The notes under the pieces were generated by a model that was not told the DNA's origin, ran no database searches, and saw nothing but the letters and a program-made list of their open reading frames with translations. 64,000 nt of DNA from Ruminococcus sp. GTDB taxonomy: Bacteria > Bacillota > Clostridia > Oscillospirales > Ruminococcaceae. Position 1 is the first letter of the stretch. The number at the start of each line of letters is the position of its first letter. Of the stretch, positions 32,298-41,563 are shown piece after piece. The stretch is from the NCBI GenBank assembly GCA_024697545.1, contig JAILFN010000067.1, positions 1 to 64,000 of the forward strand, read 5' to 3'. The translations under genes were made by a program, and so were the position numbers.

Positions 32298-33072
32298 GAT
32301 CGACAGCTGCTTTGAGCAGCTTAAAGCAAAGGGTGAAAAGGCGCTGATAACATTCGTGACAGCAGGCGATCCCGATATGGAGACCACCGAAAAGCTGGTT
32401 CTCGAAATGTTCGACAAGGGCGCGGATATAATAGAACTCGGTGTTCCCTTCTCCGACCCCATCGCAGAGGGCAAGACGATACAGCTGGCTTCTCAGCGTT
32501 CACTCAGAGGCGGCACGACCCTCGACAAGATATTCGATATGGTCAGGAGCCTTCGCACAAAGACCGATAAGCCGCTGCTTCTCATGATGTATGTAAACAC
32601 GATATTCAAGTACGGCACCGAGCGCTTCTTCAAGAACTGCGCCGAGCTGAGCATAGACGGCGTTATCGTGCCCGACCTTCCCTTTGAGGAGCGCGATGAG
32701 ATACAGCCCGCTGCCGACAAGTACGGCATTTACAACATAAACCTCGTATCCCCGACCTCCGCCGACCGCGTCAGCATGATCGCGAAAGAGTCAAAGGGAT
32801 TCCTCTATGTTGTATCCTCACTCGGCGTTACGGGTACCAGAAGCGAGATCACGACCGATTTCTCAACTCTGCTGGCACCGCTCAAGGACTTTGACGTTCC
32901 CGCCTGCATAGGCTTCGGCATATCCGATCCCGAGCAGGCAAAGAAGATGTCCGAGTTCTCTAACGGCGTTATCGTCGGAAGTGCGATCGTCAACAAGGTC
33001 GCAGATAACGGCAGAGACTCGATACCTGTCGTAGGCGAGTTCGTTGCTGCTCTCAAAGCACCGCTCAGATAA
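32287..33072 (+). CDS. trpA: tryptophan synthase alpha subunit
   Basis: [40 protein letters not shown] start overlapping trpB by 11 nt. Confidence 0.96.
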   Translation: MKNRIDSCFEQLKAKGEKALITFVTAGDPDMETTEKLVLEMFDKGADIIELGVPFSDPIAEGKTIQLASQRSLRGGTTLDKIFDMVRSLRTKTDKPLLLMMYVNTIFKYGTERFFKNCAELSIDGVIVPDLPFEERDEIQPAADKYGIYNINLVSPTSADRVSMIAKESKGFLYVVSSLGVTGTRSEITTDFSTLLAPLKDFDVPACIGFGISDPEQAKKMSEFSNGVIVGSAIVNKVADNGRDSIPVVGEFVAALKAPLR

Positions 33073-33100
33073 GATCTTTTATATTTTCCAATACAACAAA

Positions 33101-33142
33101 AGCACCGCTTCGGTCTACTGTTCCCGAAGCGGTGCTCTTGTT
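33101..33142. terminator. bidirectional terminator after trpA and the convergent ABC operon
   Basis: AGCACCGCTTCGG / CCGAAGCGGTGCT, 13-bp stem with T-rich flanks on both sides. Confidence 0.85.
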
Positions 33143-33204
33143 TTGTTGTTTCTCTTTCTCTATATATTATCCATCATATTTACTGCGAAGGTTTGAAGAT
33201 CTTA

Positions 33205-34743
33205 TCAGTATGCCGGTGCGGGTTCTTCGCTCATCGGCACTTCTTCCTCATAGACACCGTCGTCGTAGTTGTCGTAGTCATTGTAATCAGTATAGCTTAT
33301 GTTGACAGGTATACCGAGCTCCTTTAGCTCTGCGAAAAGCTGTTCGACATCTTCGTTGCTCATGAGAATATGCTGATCTAACGTCGTTCTCTCTAATGTG
33401 TATTCGCTGCCGTCTTCCATACGCTTGTACTGCTTACAGCTCTCAACCTTAACCATATTAAAGCTAGAAGAATCAGTATCACCGTCCCTGACCCTGCCGT
33501 AAGCATCGCCGCTTACCAGTCCGAAGAATCGGTCTGCGGTCTTTGCAGTGTAGCCGTACTTGCGGCATATCTTTATGACCTCACGCATCTGCTCATCGGA
33601 AAGCTCACCGAAATCAGTCTGTACCTCATAGTCAACAGTACCACGGACATCATCGAGGACATAGGTGTATATGCGTATGTCGTTGTTAGCCATGCTGCGG
33701 ATAGGCATATAGTCGTAGATGCCGAAGCCGTCGGTCAGGAAGCCGGCGAAAACTATCGCCATGAATACTGCCGAAGTAGCAGCCAGCTTCAGGAGCCAGA
33801 AAGCTATACGCTTGGGGTTTATCTTTGCGCGGATAACGATTATATTTATCACAAGATAGATTATTGCGGTCAGTATAACTCCTACCTTCATGGCGCTGCT
33901 GCAAATGAAAGCGGAATAAACGGTGAATACTCCGAGTACCATAATGATCTCATAGAAGAGCTTGACCGCGATGGGGTCACCTACCGAGGAAGCGTCGCGG
34001 CGCTTGAAGGTGAGGTATGCAGCTGCGAACAGAGCACAGGATATCAGTATGCTTATTATCTGAGGCAGGATCATATCGCTCGGGCTATTGGCATCTTCAG
34101 CTGCCAACACGGCGGAAAAAGTCCAGTACTTGATAAATTCGGGAACATCGCTCATGCCGCCGAAGGCGTTCGCTATCTGGTAATACATAACGCCGGGTGC
34201 TACCGAAATGCAGCCCATAGCGATGATCGAGAAGTAAACGCTCTCTGCCAGCGCACCGCAGCAGGTGGTGCAGAACACCGTTACCGAGTCTATAAACAGG
34301 GTAATGCCAAGTGCTATCATGTATATGGCAACAACGTCCGGAATGCGTATATTATCTAAAAATCCTTCAGAAAAGCCGTTTGAGATATACATTCCTGCCA
34401 GACCTAAAAATCCATAGCCCATCATGGGGAATATGTGTATATAAGCCAGTGTGAGCAGGCGTGAGAAGTATCTTTCAAGATTGCTCATCGGCAGCGAAAG
34501 CTTTACATCGCAAAGCTGAGAGTTCGTCATCTCACGGAATACATTGACGCTTGCGATGATGCCTATGGCTCCGCCCACGCAGAACAGGAACATACCCAGC
34601 ACCATCAAGCCTTCATTGTCTACCATCCAGAGCAGCAGGGTAGCTGCTGCAAGCATGATATTCATTATCATCAGTATCTTTTTATGTGTACGCACTTCGG
34701 CTAATGCCGTGCGGTTTATCTTATTTAAGCTCATTGTTGCCAT
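33205..34743 (-). CDS. ABC-2 type multi-pass permease
   Basis: Multiple TM segments, paired with the upstream ATPase; start at internal Met 34743. Confidence 0.8.
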   Translation of the reverse strand: MATMSLNKINRTALAEVRTHKKILMIMNIMLAAATLLLWMVDNEGLMVLGMFLFCVGGAIGIIASVNVFREMTNSQLCDVKLSLPMSNLERYFSRLLTLAYIHIFPMMGYGFLGLAGMYISNGFSEGFLDNIRIPDVVAIYMIALGITLFIDSVTVFCTTCCGALAESVYFSIIAMGCISVAPGVMYYQIANAFGGMSDVPEFIKYWTFSAVLAAEDANSPSDMILPQIISILISCALFAAAYLTFKRRDASSVGDPIAVKLFYEIIMVLGVFTVYSAFICSSAMKVGVILTAIIYLVINIIVIRAKINPKRIAFWLLKLAATSAVFMAIVFAGFLTDGFGIYDYMPIRSMANNDIRIYTYVLDDVRGTVDYEVQTDFGELSDEQMREVIKICRKYGYTAKTADRFFGLVSGDAYGRVRDGDTDSSSFNMVKVESCKQYKRMEDGSEYTLERTTLDQHILMSNEDVEQLFAELKELGIPVNISYTDYNDYDNYDDGVYEEEVPMSEEPAPAY

Positions 34744-35650
34744 AGCCCCTTGCCTCCAGTTCGTAAATGAAAATCTCCTCAAGCGTAAGCGGTATAAGCT
34801 CGGTTATGTCTGTCTTTATTGCCGAAAGCTTACGCATTATGTCTTCTTCGGTTCCGCGGACTACCGCCTGTATAACGCTTCCCTGTGAGGTGTACTGCAT
34901 TATCTCGAGCCCCAGATCTTCAAGCTCCTTGCGGGCAACGGGAGCGCCGGAGCGTGCAAGCTGTATCTTTCTGAAGCCGCCCTGGATCTCATCTATCTCA
35001 CCCGAGAAAACAAGCTTGCCCTTGTGGATGAGCATCGCTCTGTCGCAAAGCTCGTTTATCTCGGCAACGTTGTGGCTTGAAACGATAAGCGTTGCCTGAC
35101 GGTCGAGCATCTCGTCCACTATCATATTCTTGATGACCTTACGCATAGCGGGGTCAAGTCCGTCAAATGCCTCGTCCAGCATGATGTACTTTGTCATGCA
35201 GCTGAGTCCGATAATAACTATCGACTGACGCTTCATTCCCTTTGAGAACTCAGCAAGGCGCTTGTCGGTGGGAAGTCCGAGCTTCTTTGTAAGCCTGTCG
35301 AAGGTCTCATCGGAGAATGTGGTATAATAGCTCTTGTAATACTTGCGAAGCCCGTCGAGGGTAAAGGTAGTGAACTGCACAGTCTCATCGTTTACGAAGA
35401 AGATATCTCCCTTTGCCTGAGGGTCATCGTAGACCTCTCTGCCGTCTATCTTAATGCTTCCCTGCTCTGTCCTGTACACACCGCAGAGCATACGCATAAG
35501 GGTAGATTTGCCTGCGCCGTTGGAGCCCAGAAAACCGTATATGCAGCCCTCGGGTATCGTTATACTGATATCATCGACTGCCTTGAAGCCCTCTCCGCCC
35601 GAGAAGCCCTTCTGCTTGAAAACCATTGACACGTTCTGTATCTCTATCAT
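34721..35650 (-). CDS. ABC transporter ATP-binding protein
   Basis: Walker A GSNGAGKSTL, AEFSKGMKRQSIVIIGLS, Walker B YIMLDEAFDGLD. Confidence 0.94.
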   Translation of the reverse strand: MIEIQNVSMVFKQKGFSGGEGFKAVDDISITIPEGCIYGFLGSNGAGKSTLMRMLCGVYRTEQGSIKIDGREVYDDPQAKGDIFFVNDETVQFTTFTLDGLRKYYKSYYTTFSDETFDRLTKKLGLPTDKRLAEFSKGMKRQSIVIIGLSCMTKYIMLDEAFDGLDPAMRKVIKNMIVDEMLDRQATLIVSSHNVAEINELCDRAMLIHKGKLVFSGEIDEIQGGFRKIQLARSGAPVARKELEDLGLEIMQYTSQGSVIQAVVRGTEEDIMRKLSAIKTDITELIPLTLEEIFIYELEARGYGNNELK

Positions 35651-36021
35651 TCCGACGCGCCTCCTTTGACCTGTTTATCCATATCTTTTACTATCTCTAT
35701 CAGTGTCTCGGCTGTGACCCCTGCTGCCAGAAGTTCCTTTGTCTTCTGCTCAAAATCGTTTGTCATTCGTTTATCCGCCTTTCCGTCATGCTTAGCCACA
35801 AAGCAGCCCTTGCCCGCCACGGAATAGATTATCCCGTCACGCTCCAGCATACCGTAAGCCTTTGCAACAGTGTTTGGGTTTAGCCCAAGCTCCTTTGCCA
35901 AGGCTCTTGCCGCGGGTATCCTGTCGTTCTCTTTATAGACCCCGCGTGATATCTCGGCGCAGATACCATGACATATCTGCTCGTATATCGGGCTTCTGCC
36001 TGTTACATCTATGGTTATCAT
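35647..36021 (-). CDS. GntR family (YtrA subfamily) regulator
   Basis: PIYEQICHGICAEISRGVYKENDRIPAARALAKELGLNPNTVAKAYGMLERDGII, short YtrA-type C-terminus. Confidence 0.9.
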   Translation of the reverse strand: MITIDVTGRSPIYEQICHGICAEISRGVYKENDRIPAARALAKELGLNPNTVAKAYGMLERDGIIYSVAGKGCFVAKHDGKADKRMTNDFEQKTKELLAAGVTAETLIEIVKDMDKQVKGGASE

Positions 36022-36176
36022 CAGTAACCTCCTTCTGAAATGATCTGTAGTCTCTTTTCTTTTGTTTTACACGTTTTCGTTTTTCTCTCTTGTATTCGCG
36101 GTACCTTTCGGCATCGTATGCCCTGCTGCCGATCTTTTTTTCTACGGCAGCGGGGCGATGGTTTTGCTGTCAGCCG

Positions 36177-36281
36177 TCAGACGATTATGCCGTTGAGGGC
36201 GACCAGTGCAGCTGTTCCCGCAACTGCGAGCATTGACATTACCATACGGAACATCGTCCTGTCGAGATCATCTTCTTTCAT
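36177..36281 (-). CDS. 34-aa single-TM micropeptide (not in supplied ORF track)
   Basis: MKEDDLDRTMFRMVMSMLAVAGTAALVALNGIIV*, preceded by AAGGAG at good spacing; inside the YtrA-type operon. Confidence 0.65.
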   Translation of the reverse strand: MKEDDLDRTMFRMVMSMLAVAGTAALVALNGIIV

Positions 36282-36338
36282 TTTGTTTTTCTCCTTTCTT
36301 TTGTTCTGCACATTCTTTATTCATTTGTACCGCAGCAC

Positions 36339-36647
36339 TCACTCGGTCGGTATCATCACGAGACCGCTGAACACGCCTCTCTGTCTGTGGCTGTGATATT
36401 TGAAGCCCGAAGCACGTTTACTTTTGTCAGCCTCCTCCAACAGCGGAGATTTGATAACATCCGAAAGATCGGGGGCATTCTGCTGTCTTTCTTCCCTGAG
36501 CTTCAATACACGCCGCGCGATCGGCTCGTCTATGTATTTCTCTCTGCAATGCACGACTGCGGCGTTTATCCTTCCGCCAAAAACTGCAAGCGTTACAGCC
36601 AGCAGCGCTGTTACAACGGCGATAAGTCTTTTGCTTTTCAGGTCCAT
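36339..36647 (-). CDS. small membrane-anchored protein, first gene of the YtrA-type operon
   Basis: N-terminal TM (LIAVVTALLAVTLAVFGG), AGGGGG RBS. Confidence 0.65.
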   Translation of the reverse strand: MDLKSKRLIAVVTALLAVTLAVFGGRINAAVVHCREKYIDEPIARRVLKLREERQQNAPDLSDVIKSPLLEEADKSKRASGFKYHSHRQRGVFSGLVMIPTE

Positions 36648-36683
36648 ATCTTTGCCCCCTTACGGTGTGTACCGTGTGTATCA

Positions 36684-36740
36684 AGTGTACTATGTGTTGT
36701 AGTACACTTAGATTATATAATACACGCCCCTGTTTGTCAA
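36684..36740 (-). promoter_or_regulatory. consensus promoter plus YtrA-type operator
   Basis: Minus strand TTGACA (36735-36740) - 17 nt - TATAAT (36712-36717); AGTGTA-N13-TACACT at 36684-36708. Confidence 0.88.
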
Positions 36741-36843
36741 TACATTCACTTAAATTTTGGCAGTATGCACAATTTGATATATGCAGTTTAGTGGAGCTTG
36801 CACAATCGGATATTTCGCAAATGTGAAAAATAACTGCTATATA

Positions 36844-36872
36844 TTGACTTGCGTCATGAAATGTATTATAAT
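36844..36872 (+). promoter_or_regulatory. promoter for cohesin-like gene
   Basis: TTGACT - 17 nt - TATAAT. Confidence 0.75.
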
Positions 36873-36957
36873 TGTAGAATAGATAAACTGGCGGCAGAGC
36901 GCCGTTTTCACGCTTTGCCGATCAGACGGAGACAGCATTTTTCAGAGAGGTTGTAAT

Positions 36958-38028
36958 ATGATATATAATAGTATCGCGGCGAAACGGACGCTTGCCGCCT
37001 TTCTTCTTGCGGCTGTTATGCTGATACTGCTGCCGGTGACGGCTTATGCCGACGCACAGGCACAGTTCTATATCCCGAACAGCGCGGTGCCGCAGGGCTC
37101 TCAGTTCACAGTGTCGGTAGAGTTCAAAGCAAGCGGGAACATAGGCACCGTACAGGCGCAGATCTCCTACGACGAAACGGCGATCGAGTTTATAAGCTCA
37201 GACTTCGGCAACGGCGGCGGCGGTCTGGTGAATCTTATGGGATTCCCCGAAAGCGCTTCGGATTCAATGATGGTCAGCATGACCTTCCGTGCCCTTACCC
37301 CGGGCAGCTCGCAGCTTGACCTTATAAGCGGCTCGGTGATGTCGCCCGACGGCGTTATGCTTTCAAACTCGATAAACGCATATGCTTCCGTGACGGTGAG
37401 CGCGGCTGACACCGCTGCCGACAGCACCGCCGACGACAGCTCACAGTCTGATCCGCAGGACGGCAGAACGCCCTCGCATCCCGACAGCAGGAACACGGCT
37501 TCCGCACAGCTCAAGTCCATAACGCTCAGCGAAGGACAGCTGGTTCCCGAATTTTCGCCCGATGTATACGACTACACCGTGACGCTCCCCCACAGCATCG
37601 ACTATCTGTCAATAGATGCCGAGACGAGCGACCCCAACGCCGGGATATGGTTTGAAGGCTCGGAGTATCTTGCAGACGGCATCGTGCCGCGCACGATAAC
37701 CGTAACTTCTCCCGACGGCAGCGTGGTGAACGTTTATACTATAAGCGTGACAAGGCTTAGCGACGGCGAAAGTGAAGCCGCAGAGAACAGCGACAACGAT
37801 GAGTTCATAATCCCGGGCGATGAGGCTTACACCGACAGCGAAGCTATCACGACACTTTCCACAAAGACACCCGCCTCCCCCGACCTGCCCGACAGCGAAG
37901 GATCGGGCGTTGAGAAGCTTCGTGACAAGCTTATGCCGCTGCTCATAACCGCAATGGCAGTTATAGTCCTCGCGATCGTTATACTTATAGTATGGATCAG
38001 AAAGAAAAGCAAAAACAGGATAAGATAA
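36958..38028 (+). CDS. surface protein with cohesin-like domain, cadherin-like beta-sandwich domain and C-terminal TM
   Basis: AQFYIPNSAVPQGSQFTVSVEFKASGNIGTVQAQISYDETAIEFIS; LKSITLSEGQLVPEFSPDVYDYTVTLPHSIDYLSIDA; terminal hydrophobic helix + KKSKNRIR. Confidence 0.8.
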   Translation: MIYNSIAAKRTLAAFLLAAVMLILLPVTAYADAQAQFYIPNSAVPQGSQFTVSVEFKASGNIGTVQAQISYDETAIEFISSDFGNGGGGLVNLMGFPESASDSMMVSMTFRALTPGSSQLDLISGSVMSPDGVMLSNSINAYASVTVSAADTAADSTADDSSQSDPQDGRTPSHPDSRNTASAQLKSITLSEGQLVPEFSPDVYDYTVTLPHSIDYLSIDAETSDPNAGIWFEGSEYLADGIVPRTITVTSPDGSVVNVYTISVTRLSDGESEAAENSDNDEFIIPGDEAYTDSEAITTLSTKTPASPDLPDSEGSGVEKLRDKLMPLLITAMAVIVLAIVILIVWIRKKSKNRIR

Positions 38029-38030
38029 CA

Positions 38031-38065
38031 AAAGCCCCTCGAACGCTCAATGCGAACGAGGGGCA
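38031..38065 (-). terminator. intrinsic terminator for the AraC gene
   Basis: GCCCCTCGttCGC..GCGttCGAGGGGC then TTTTG on the minus strand. Confidence 0.75.
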
Positions 38066-38079
38066 GATCTTATCGATAA

Positions 38080-38844
38080 TCAAAAATCGTCGTCATCATC
38101 AAACTTCTTGCCTTCCCAGCTCAGGCGGAAGAAGCTCTCGCGGTACTGACGCGGAGTCATGCCCGTATGCTTGCGGAAGCAGGAGATAAAGTGGCTGTGC
38201 GAGCTGAAATTAAGATAATTTCCGATATCGAGAGGCGTGTAATCTGAGAATTTCAGCATATTCTTAGCCGCCTGTATCCTTCTTGACATAATGTAATCGG
38301 AGATGGTCACGCCGACCTCCTGCTTGAACAGCTTGGAAAGATACTGCGGAGTAAGCCCCAGCTTGTCTGCGAGCTCCTGCACACGGATACCGTTGTAGAT
38401 GTTGTTGTAGATAAGGTCAAGGCACATCAGAACGTGCTTTGAATAAGCCTCGCCCGAATTGACCTTCTGCATACGCTTTGTGTATTCGAGGAAAACCTCA
38501 CGGTGGATCTCGGAAAGCTGCTGCTGCGTATTGCTTACGTCAAGACGGTTGATATAGATGTCGCTTATTGTATAGGAAGTCTCCATAGGCATACCCGCCT
38601 CGATGCAGAACCTTGCGATAAGCGCTATCGTTATGACAAGATGATACTTTATATTGCGGACAGGATCCTGACTCAGCTTACCGTAACCCTCTACCGCAAG
38701 CGGGGTATAAAGAGACTTTACACGCTCGATATTTCCCGAGCTTACTGCCGAGTAAAACTCCAGTTCCTTTTCATACGGAGAATGAAGCAGCCCCGTTTCA
38801 CGCTGCCTGAACTCTCTGTCGGAAAGTTCTTTATTAATGCTCAT
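38080..38844 (-). CDS. AraC family transcriptional regulator
   Basis: C-terminal HTH: RVQELADKLGLTPQYLSKLFKQEVGVTISDYIMSRRIQAAKNMLKF...FRKHTGMTPRQYRESF. Confidence 0.93.
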   Translation of the reverse strand: MSINKELSDREFRQRETGLLHSPYEKELEFYSAVSSGNIERVKSLYTPLAVEGYGKLSQDPVRNIKYHLVITIALIARFCIEAGMPMETSYTISDIYINRLDVSNTQQQLSEIHREVFLEYTKRMQKVNSGEAYSKHVLMCLDLIYNNIYNGIRVQELADKLGLTPQYLSKLFKQEVGVTISDYIMSRRIQAAKNMLKFSDYTPLDIGNYLNFSSHSHFISCFRKHTGMTPRQYRESFFRLSWEGKKFDDDDDF

Positions 38845-39289
38845 AAGCTATCACTCCAAATACTTAAATAATCGGTTCGCTTGCAGAAAGAGCCATCAAA
38901 ATGCTCATGTCAAACATTCGGATAAAAAATGTCAAGTATCATTGCACCGCGGATAAATGCGGCAGCAGATATCACTGTCATCAGGGGTATCATAGATATT
39001 ATACCATAAAAATATTCATTTGTAAAGATTATAACATAAAAACCCCATTTTGTAAAGCAAGGCAGCGCTGTTTTGTTAACGCTGCCCCACCTAACAGGAA
39101 TATGAAATTTGAAGAAACCGCTTAATTAGTTTTCATTGTCTCAATTTTACACTATAATCGCTCTCAGGTATATAAAAAATGTAAGATATCTTGATATAAT
39201 CTAATCTATTTTTCATTTATTCACAGATAATTATAAAAAAATATCATTTTTCCGTCTGACGAAGATTTGATTTTTTTCACAAAAAACTA

Positions 39290-39318
39290 TTGAAAAGAAT
39301 TTCAAAATATGTTATAAT
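39290..39318 (+). promoter_or_regulatory. promoter
   Basis: TTGAAA - 17 nt - TATAAT. Confidence 0.7.
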
Positions 39319-39347
39319 GATTATTGTATTCTGAAAGGAGCCCGCAA

Positions 39348-39710
39348 ATGGATAAAGCTACCAAAGCCAAGATCAATAAGATAGTAAAAAAAATCAAAGC
39401 TTCCCGCGAAAAAGGCAGGGCAAAGGCAGATACGCCCGAGACTGCCGACTTTCCCTATCAGGTTGCAAGCCGCGCCGAAAGACTTATGATAGGTGCTTCA
39501 CTTGCGGCGGCTGCCGCTGTGCTTACTTCATCTTCACGCAGAAGGAAGAAACGCTCCTTTGTGAAGCGCGCAAAGACCTACTACGGCTGGCTGGGCGGAC
39601 TTTTGGATTCCACGGTCGCCAAGCAGATGAAGATAGACAACGAGCGCGAGTTTATCGACGAAGCTCTTGAAAACCTGAAGATTGAGGACGCGATAAGATT
39701 CGACCTCTGA
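39348..39710 (+). CDS. hypothetical protein, Lys/Arg-rich
   Basis: ATG 39348 after AAAGGAG; promoter directly upstream. Confidence 0.65.
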   Translation: MDKATKAKINKIVKKIKASREKGRAKADTPETADFPYQVASRAERLMIGASLAAAAAVLTSSSRRRKKRSFVKRAKTYYGWLGGLLDSTVAKQMKIDNEREFIDEALENLKIEDAIRFDL

Positions 39711-39721
39711 GGACAACTGCC

Positions 39722-40072
39722 ATGACCAAATATTTTCTTGAATACCTGGAATGGCTTGACGGACAGCTGGCGTCGGAAGACACCGATCTCCGCAGGCTAA
39801 TGGAAATACACCGCGAAAAAATACGCTGCTTTCAGCACGAACGGCTGGTGCATCTTTTAGTCATGATACTCTTCGCACTATGCACCGTGGCGACCTTCCT
39901 TATAATAGTCGTCACCGAACGGGTAATACTCATACCTCTTGCACTTCTGCTGCTGGGGCTGCTGATACCTTATATCGCGCACTATTACTTTCTTGAAAAC
40001 AACACCCAGAAGCTTTACAGATACTACGACCGCATCGCCGAAAAGCTTGAAGGCGATGCTTTATACAGGTGA
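39722..40072 (+). CDS. hypothetical membrane protein
   Basis: Two TM segments; close spacing with neighbours. Confidence 0.65.
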   Translation: MTKYFLEYLEWLDGQLASEDTDLRRLMEIHREKIRCFQHERLVHLLVMILFALCTVATFLIIVVTERVILIPLALLLLGLLIPYIAHYYFLENNTQKLYRYYDRIAEKLEGDALYR

Positions 40073-40076
40073 ATAT

Positions 40077-40670
40077 ATGTCCGAAGAATTGTACAGTAAA
40101 CAAAGCTGGAAGGGCAGCGTCATAACCTCTCCCCTGCCGCCTACACTTGTCAGCTGCGGCAGCGGCGACAGCGCAAACCTGCTGACCGTAGCATGGACGG
40201 GTATATGCTGCACCCGCCCGCCGGTCGTTTACATTTCCGTAAGACCCGAAAGGTTTTCATACGGTCTTATCAAAAAAACGGGAGAGTTCGTCATAAACCT
40301 TCCGACCGAACCGCTTACCCGCGCGGTCGATCTTTGCGGGGTAAGATCGGGACGCGACTGCGATAAATTCGCGCTGGCAGGACTTGAACCCCGCGAGGCT
40401 TCGCAGGTCAGTGCGCCAATAATAGCACAGTGCCCCGTAAACATCGAATGCAAGGTGCGCGAGGTCATAGCCCTCGGTTCGCACGATATGTTTTTAGCCG
40501 ATGTCGTGGCAGTTGACGCCGCCGAGGAGCTTATCGACGAAAAAGGCAGACTGGCTCTTGAAAAGGCAGGGCTCATCGCCTACGCCCACGGTCAGTATTT
40601 CTCACTCGGCAAGGTGTTGGGGAGCTTCGGCTATTCTGTACGAAAGAAAAAACGCGCAAAGCGCAGATAA
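40077..40670 (+). CDS. flavin reductase family protein
   Basis: SPLPPTLVSCGSGDSANLLTVAWTGICCTRPPVVYISVRPERFSYGLIKKTGEFVINLP; start moved to ATG 40077. Confidence 0.85.
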   Translation: MSEELYSKQSWKGSVITSPLPPTLVSCGSGDSANLLTVAWTGICCTRPPVVYISVRPERFSYGLIKKTGEFVINLPTEPLTRAVDLCGVRSGRDCDKFALAGLEPREASQVSAPIIAQCPVNIECKVREVIALGSHDMFLADVVAVDAAEELIDEKGRLALEKAGLIAYAHGQYFSLGKVLGSFGYSVRKKKRAKRR

Positions 40671-40685
40671 AAAGGAGAAGGATCA

Positions 40686-41198
40686 ATGGATCTTTTTAAA
40701 GAGTTTATAGTAAAAAAAGAACTTACCCGAAACGAGAAGACTTCGAGGACGTTCATAATAATCGCCTGCGTGGCGTTTGCTGCGACTGTCCTCATACTCA
40801 CGCTGGGGACGATCCTTCAGATATTCGGCATCGTATTTGCCGCTGCGGGCATATACTTCGGCTGGCACATCATAAGCAGGTTCTTTGTCGAATACGAATA
40901 CATCGTGACCAACACCGATCTTGATATCGACAAAATCACAAATCAGGCTTCGCGCAAAAGACTCATAACCGTAGACCTCCACAAGGTAAGCGAGTACGGC
41001 AAGGTCGATGATAGCTTTGAGGCGGGCGAGGACGATACCGTTATACGCGCATACGCCTGCAACCCCGAGCTTGACGACTACTACCTCAGATTCACCCACA
41101 AGCAGTACGGAAGCTGCGTTCTGGTGTTCACGCCCAGTATGGAGATCATCGACATCATAAAGCCTTCGCTCCCGAGAAACGTGGTGGCTAAATTATGA
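40686..41198 (+). CDS. hypothetical two-TM protein (DUF6106-like)
   Basis: TM segments then VEYEYIVTNTDLDIDKI; ATGA overlap with acpS. Confidence 0.55.
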   Translation: MDLFKEFIVKKELTRNEKTSRTFIIIACVAFAATVLILTLGTILQIFGIVFAAAGIYFGWHIISRFFVEYEYIVTNTDLDIDKITNQASRKRLITVDLHKVSEYGKVDDSFEAGEDDTVIRAYACNPELDDYYLRFTHKQYGSCVLVFTPSMEIIDIIKPSLPRNVVAKL

Positions 41199-41554
41199 TA
41201 GCGGGTGTCGGCTGCGACCTTATCGAGGTCGAAAGGGTAAAGCGCGCGGCTTCGAGAGAGAGCTTTTGCAGACGCGCATTCTCCGCAGAGGAGATGGAGT
41301 TTTTCTCACAGTTTCGGGATCCCGCGCAGGAGATGGCGGGGGTGTGGGCTGTCAAGGAAGCCTTTTCAAAATCCATCGGCACGGGCGTTCGCGGGTTTTC
41401 ACTCAACGAGATAACCGTCGCCCATGACGAGCTCGGCGCACCTTATCTGGTGCTCTGCGGAAACGCCGCAAAATGTGCAGGGGACAGAAGATTCCATATC
41501 AGCATCTCACATACAAAAGAATACGCGCAGGCTTTCTGCGTTGCTGAGAAATGA
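41195..41554 (+). CDS. acpS: holo-[acyl-carrier-protein] synthase
   Basis: IAGVGCDLIEVERVKRA...AGVWAVKEAFSKSIGTG. Confidence 0.93.
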   Translation: MIAGVGCDLIEVERVKRAASRESFCRRAFSAEEMEFFSQFRDPAQEMAGVWAVKEAFSKSIGTGVRGFSLNEITVAHDELGAPYLVLCGNAAKCAGDRRFHISISHTKEYAQAFCVAEK

Positions 41555-41563
41555 GGTATAAAC

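Noticed and set aside
36061-36170. hairpin CCCTGCTGCCG...CGGCAGCGGGG and a 15-codon ORF (MPKGTANTREKNENV) on the minus strand
   Set aside because: Hairpin lacks a U-run in the operon direction and the mini-ORF lacks a good RBS; not enough to call an attenuator.
36888-36930. CGGCAGAGCG...CGCTTTGCCG hairpin upstream of the cohesin-like gene
   Set aside because: Simple hairpin only, no match to a known riboswitch and no terminator run.
38901-39125. 74-aa plus ORF in the AT-rich gap
   Set aside because: No RBS, unnatural composition; gap is probably intergenic.
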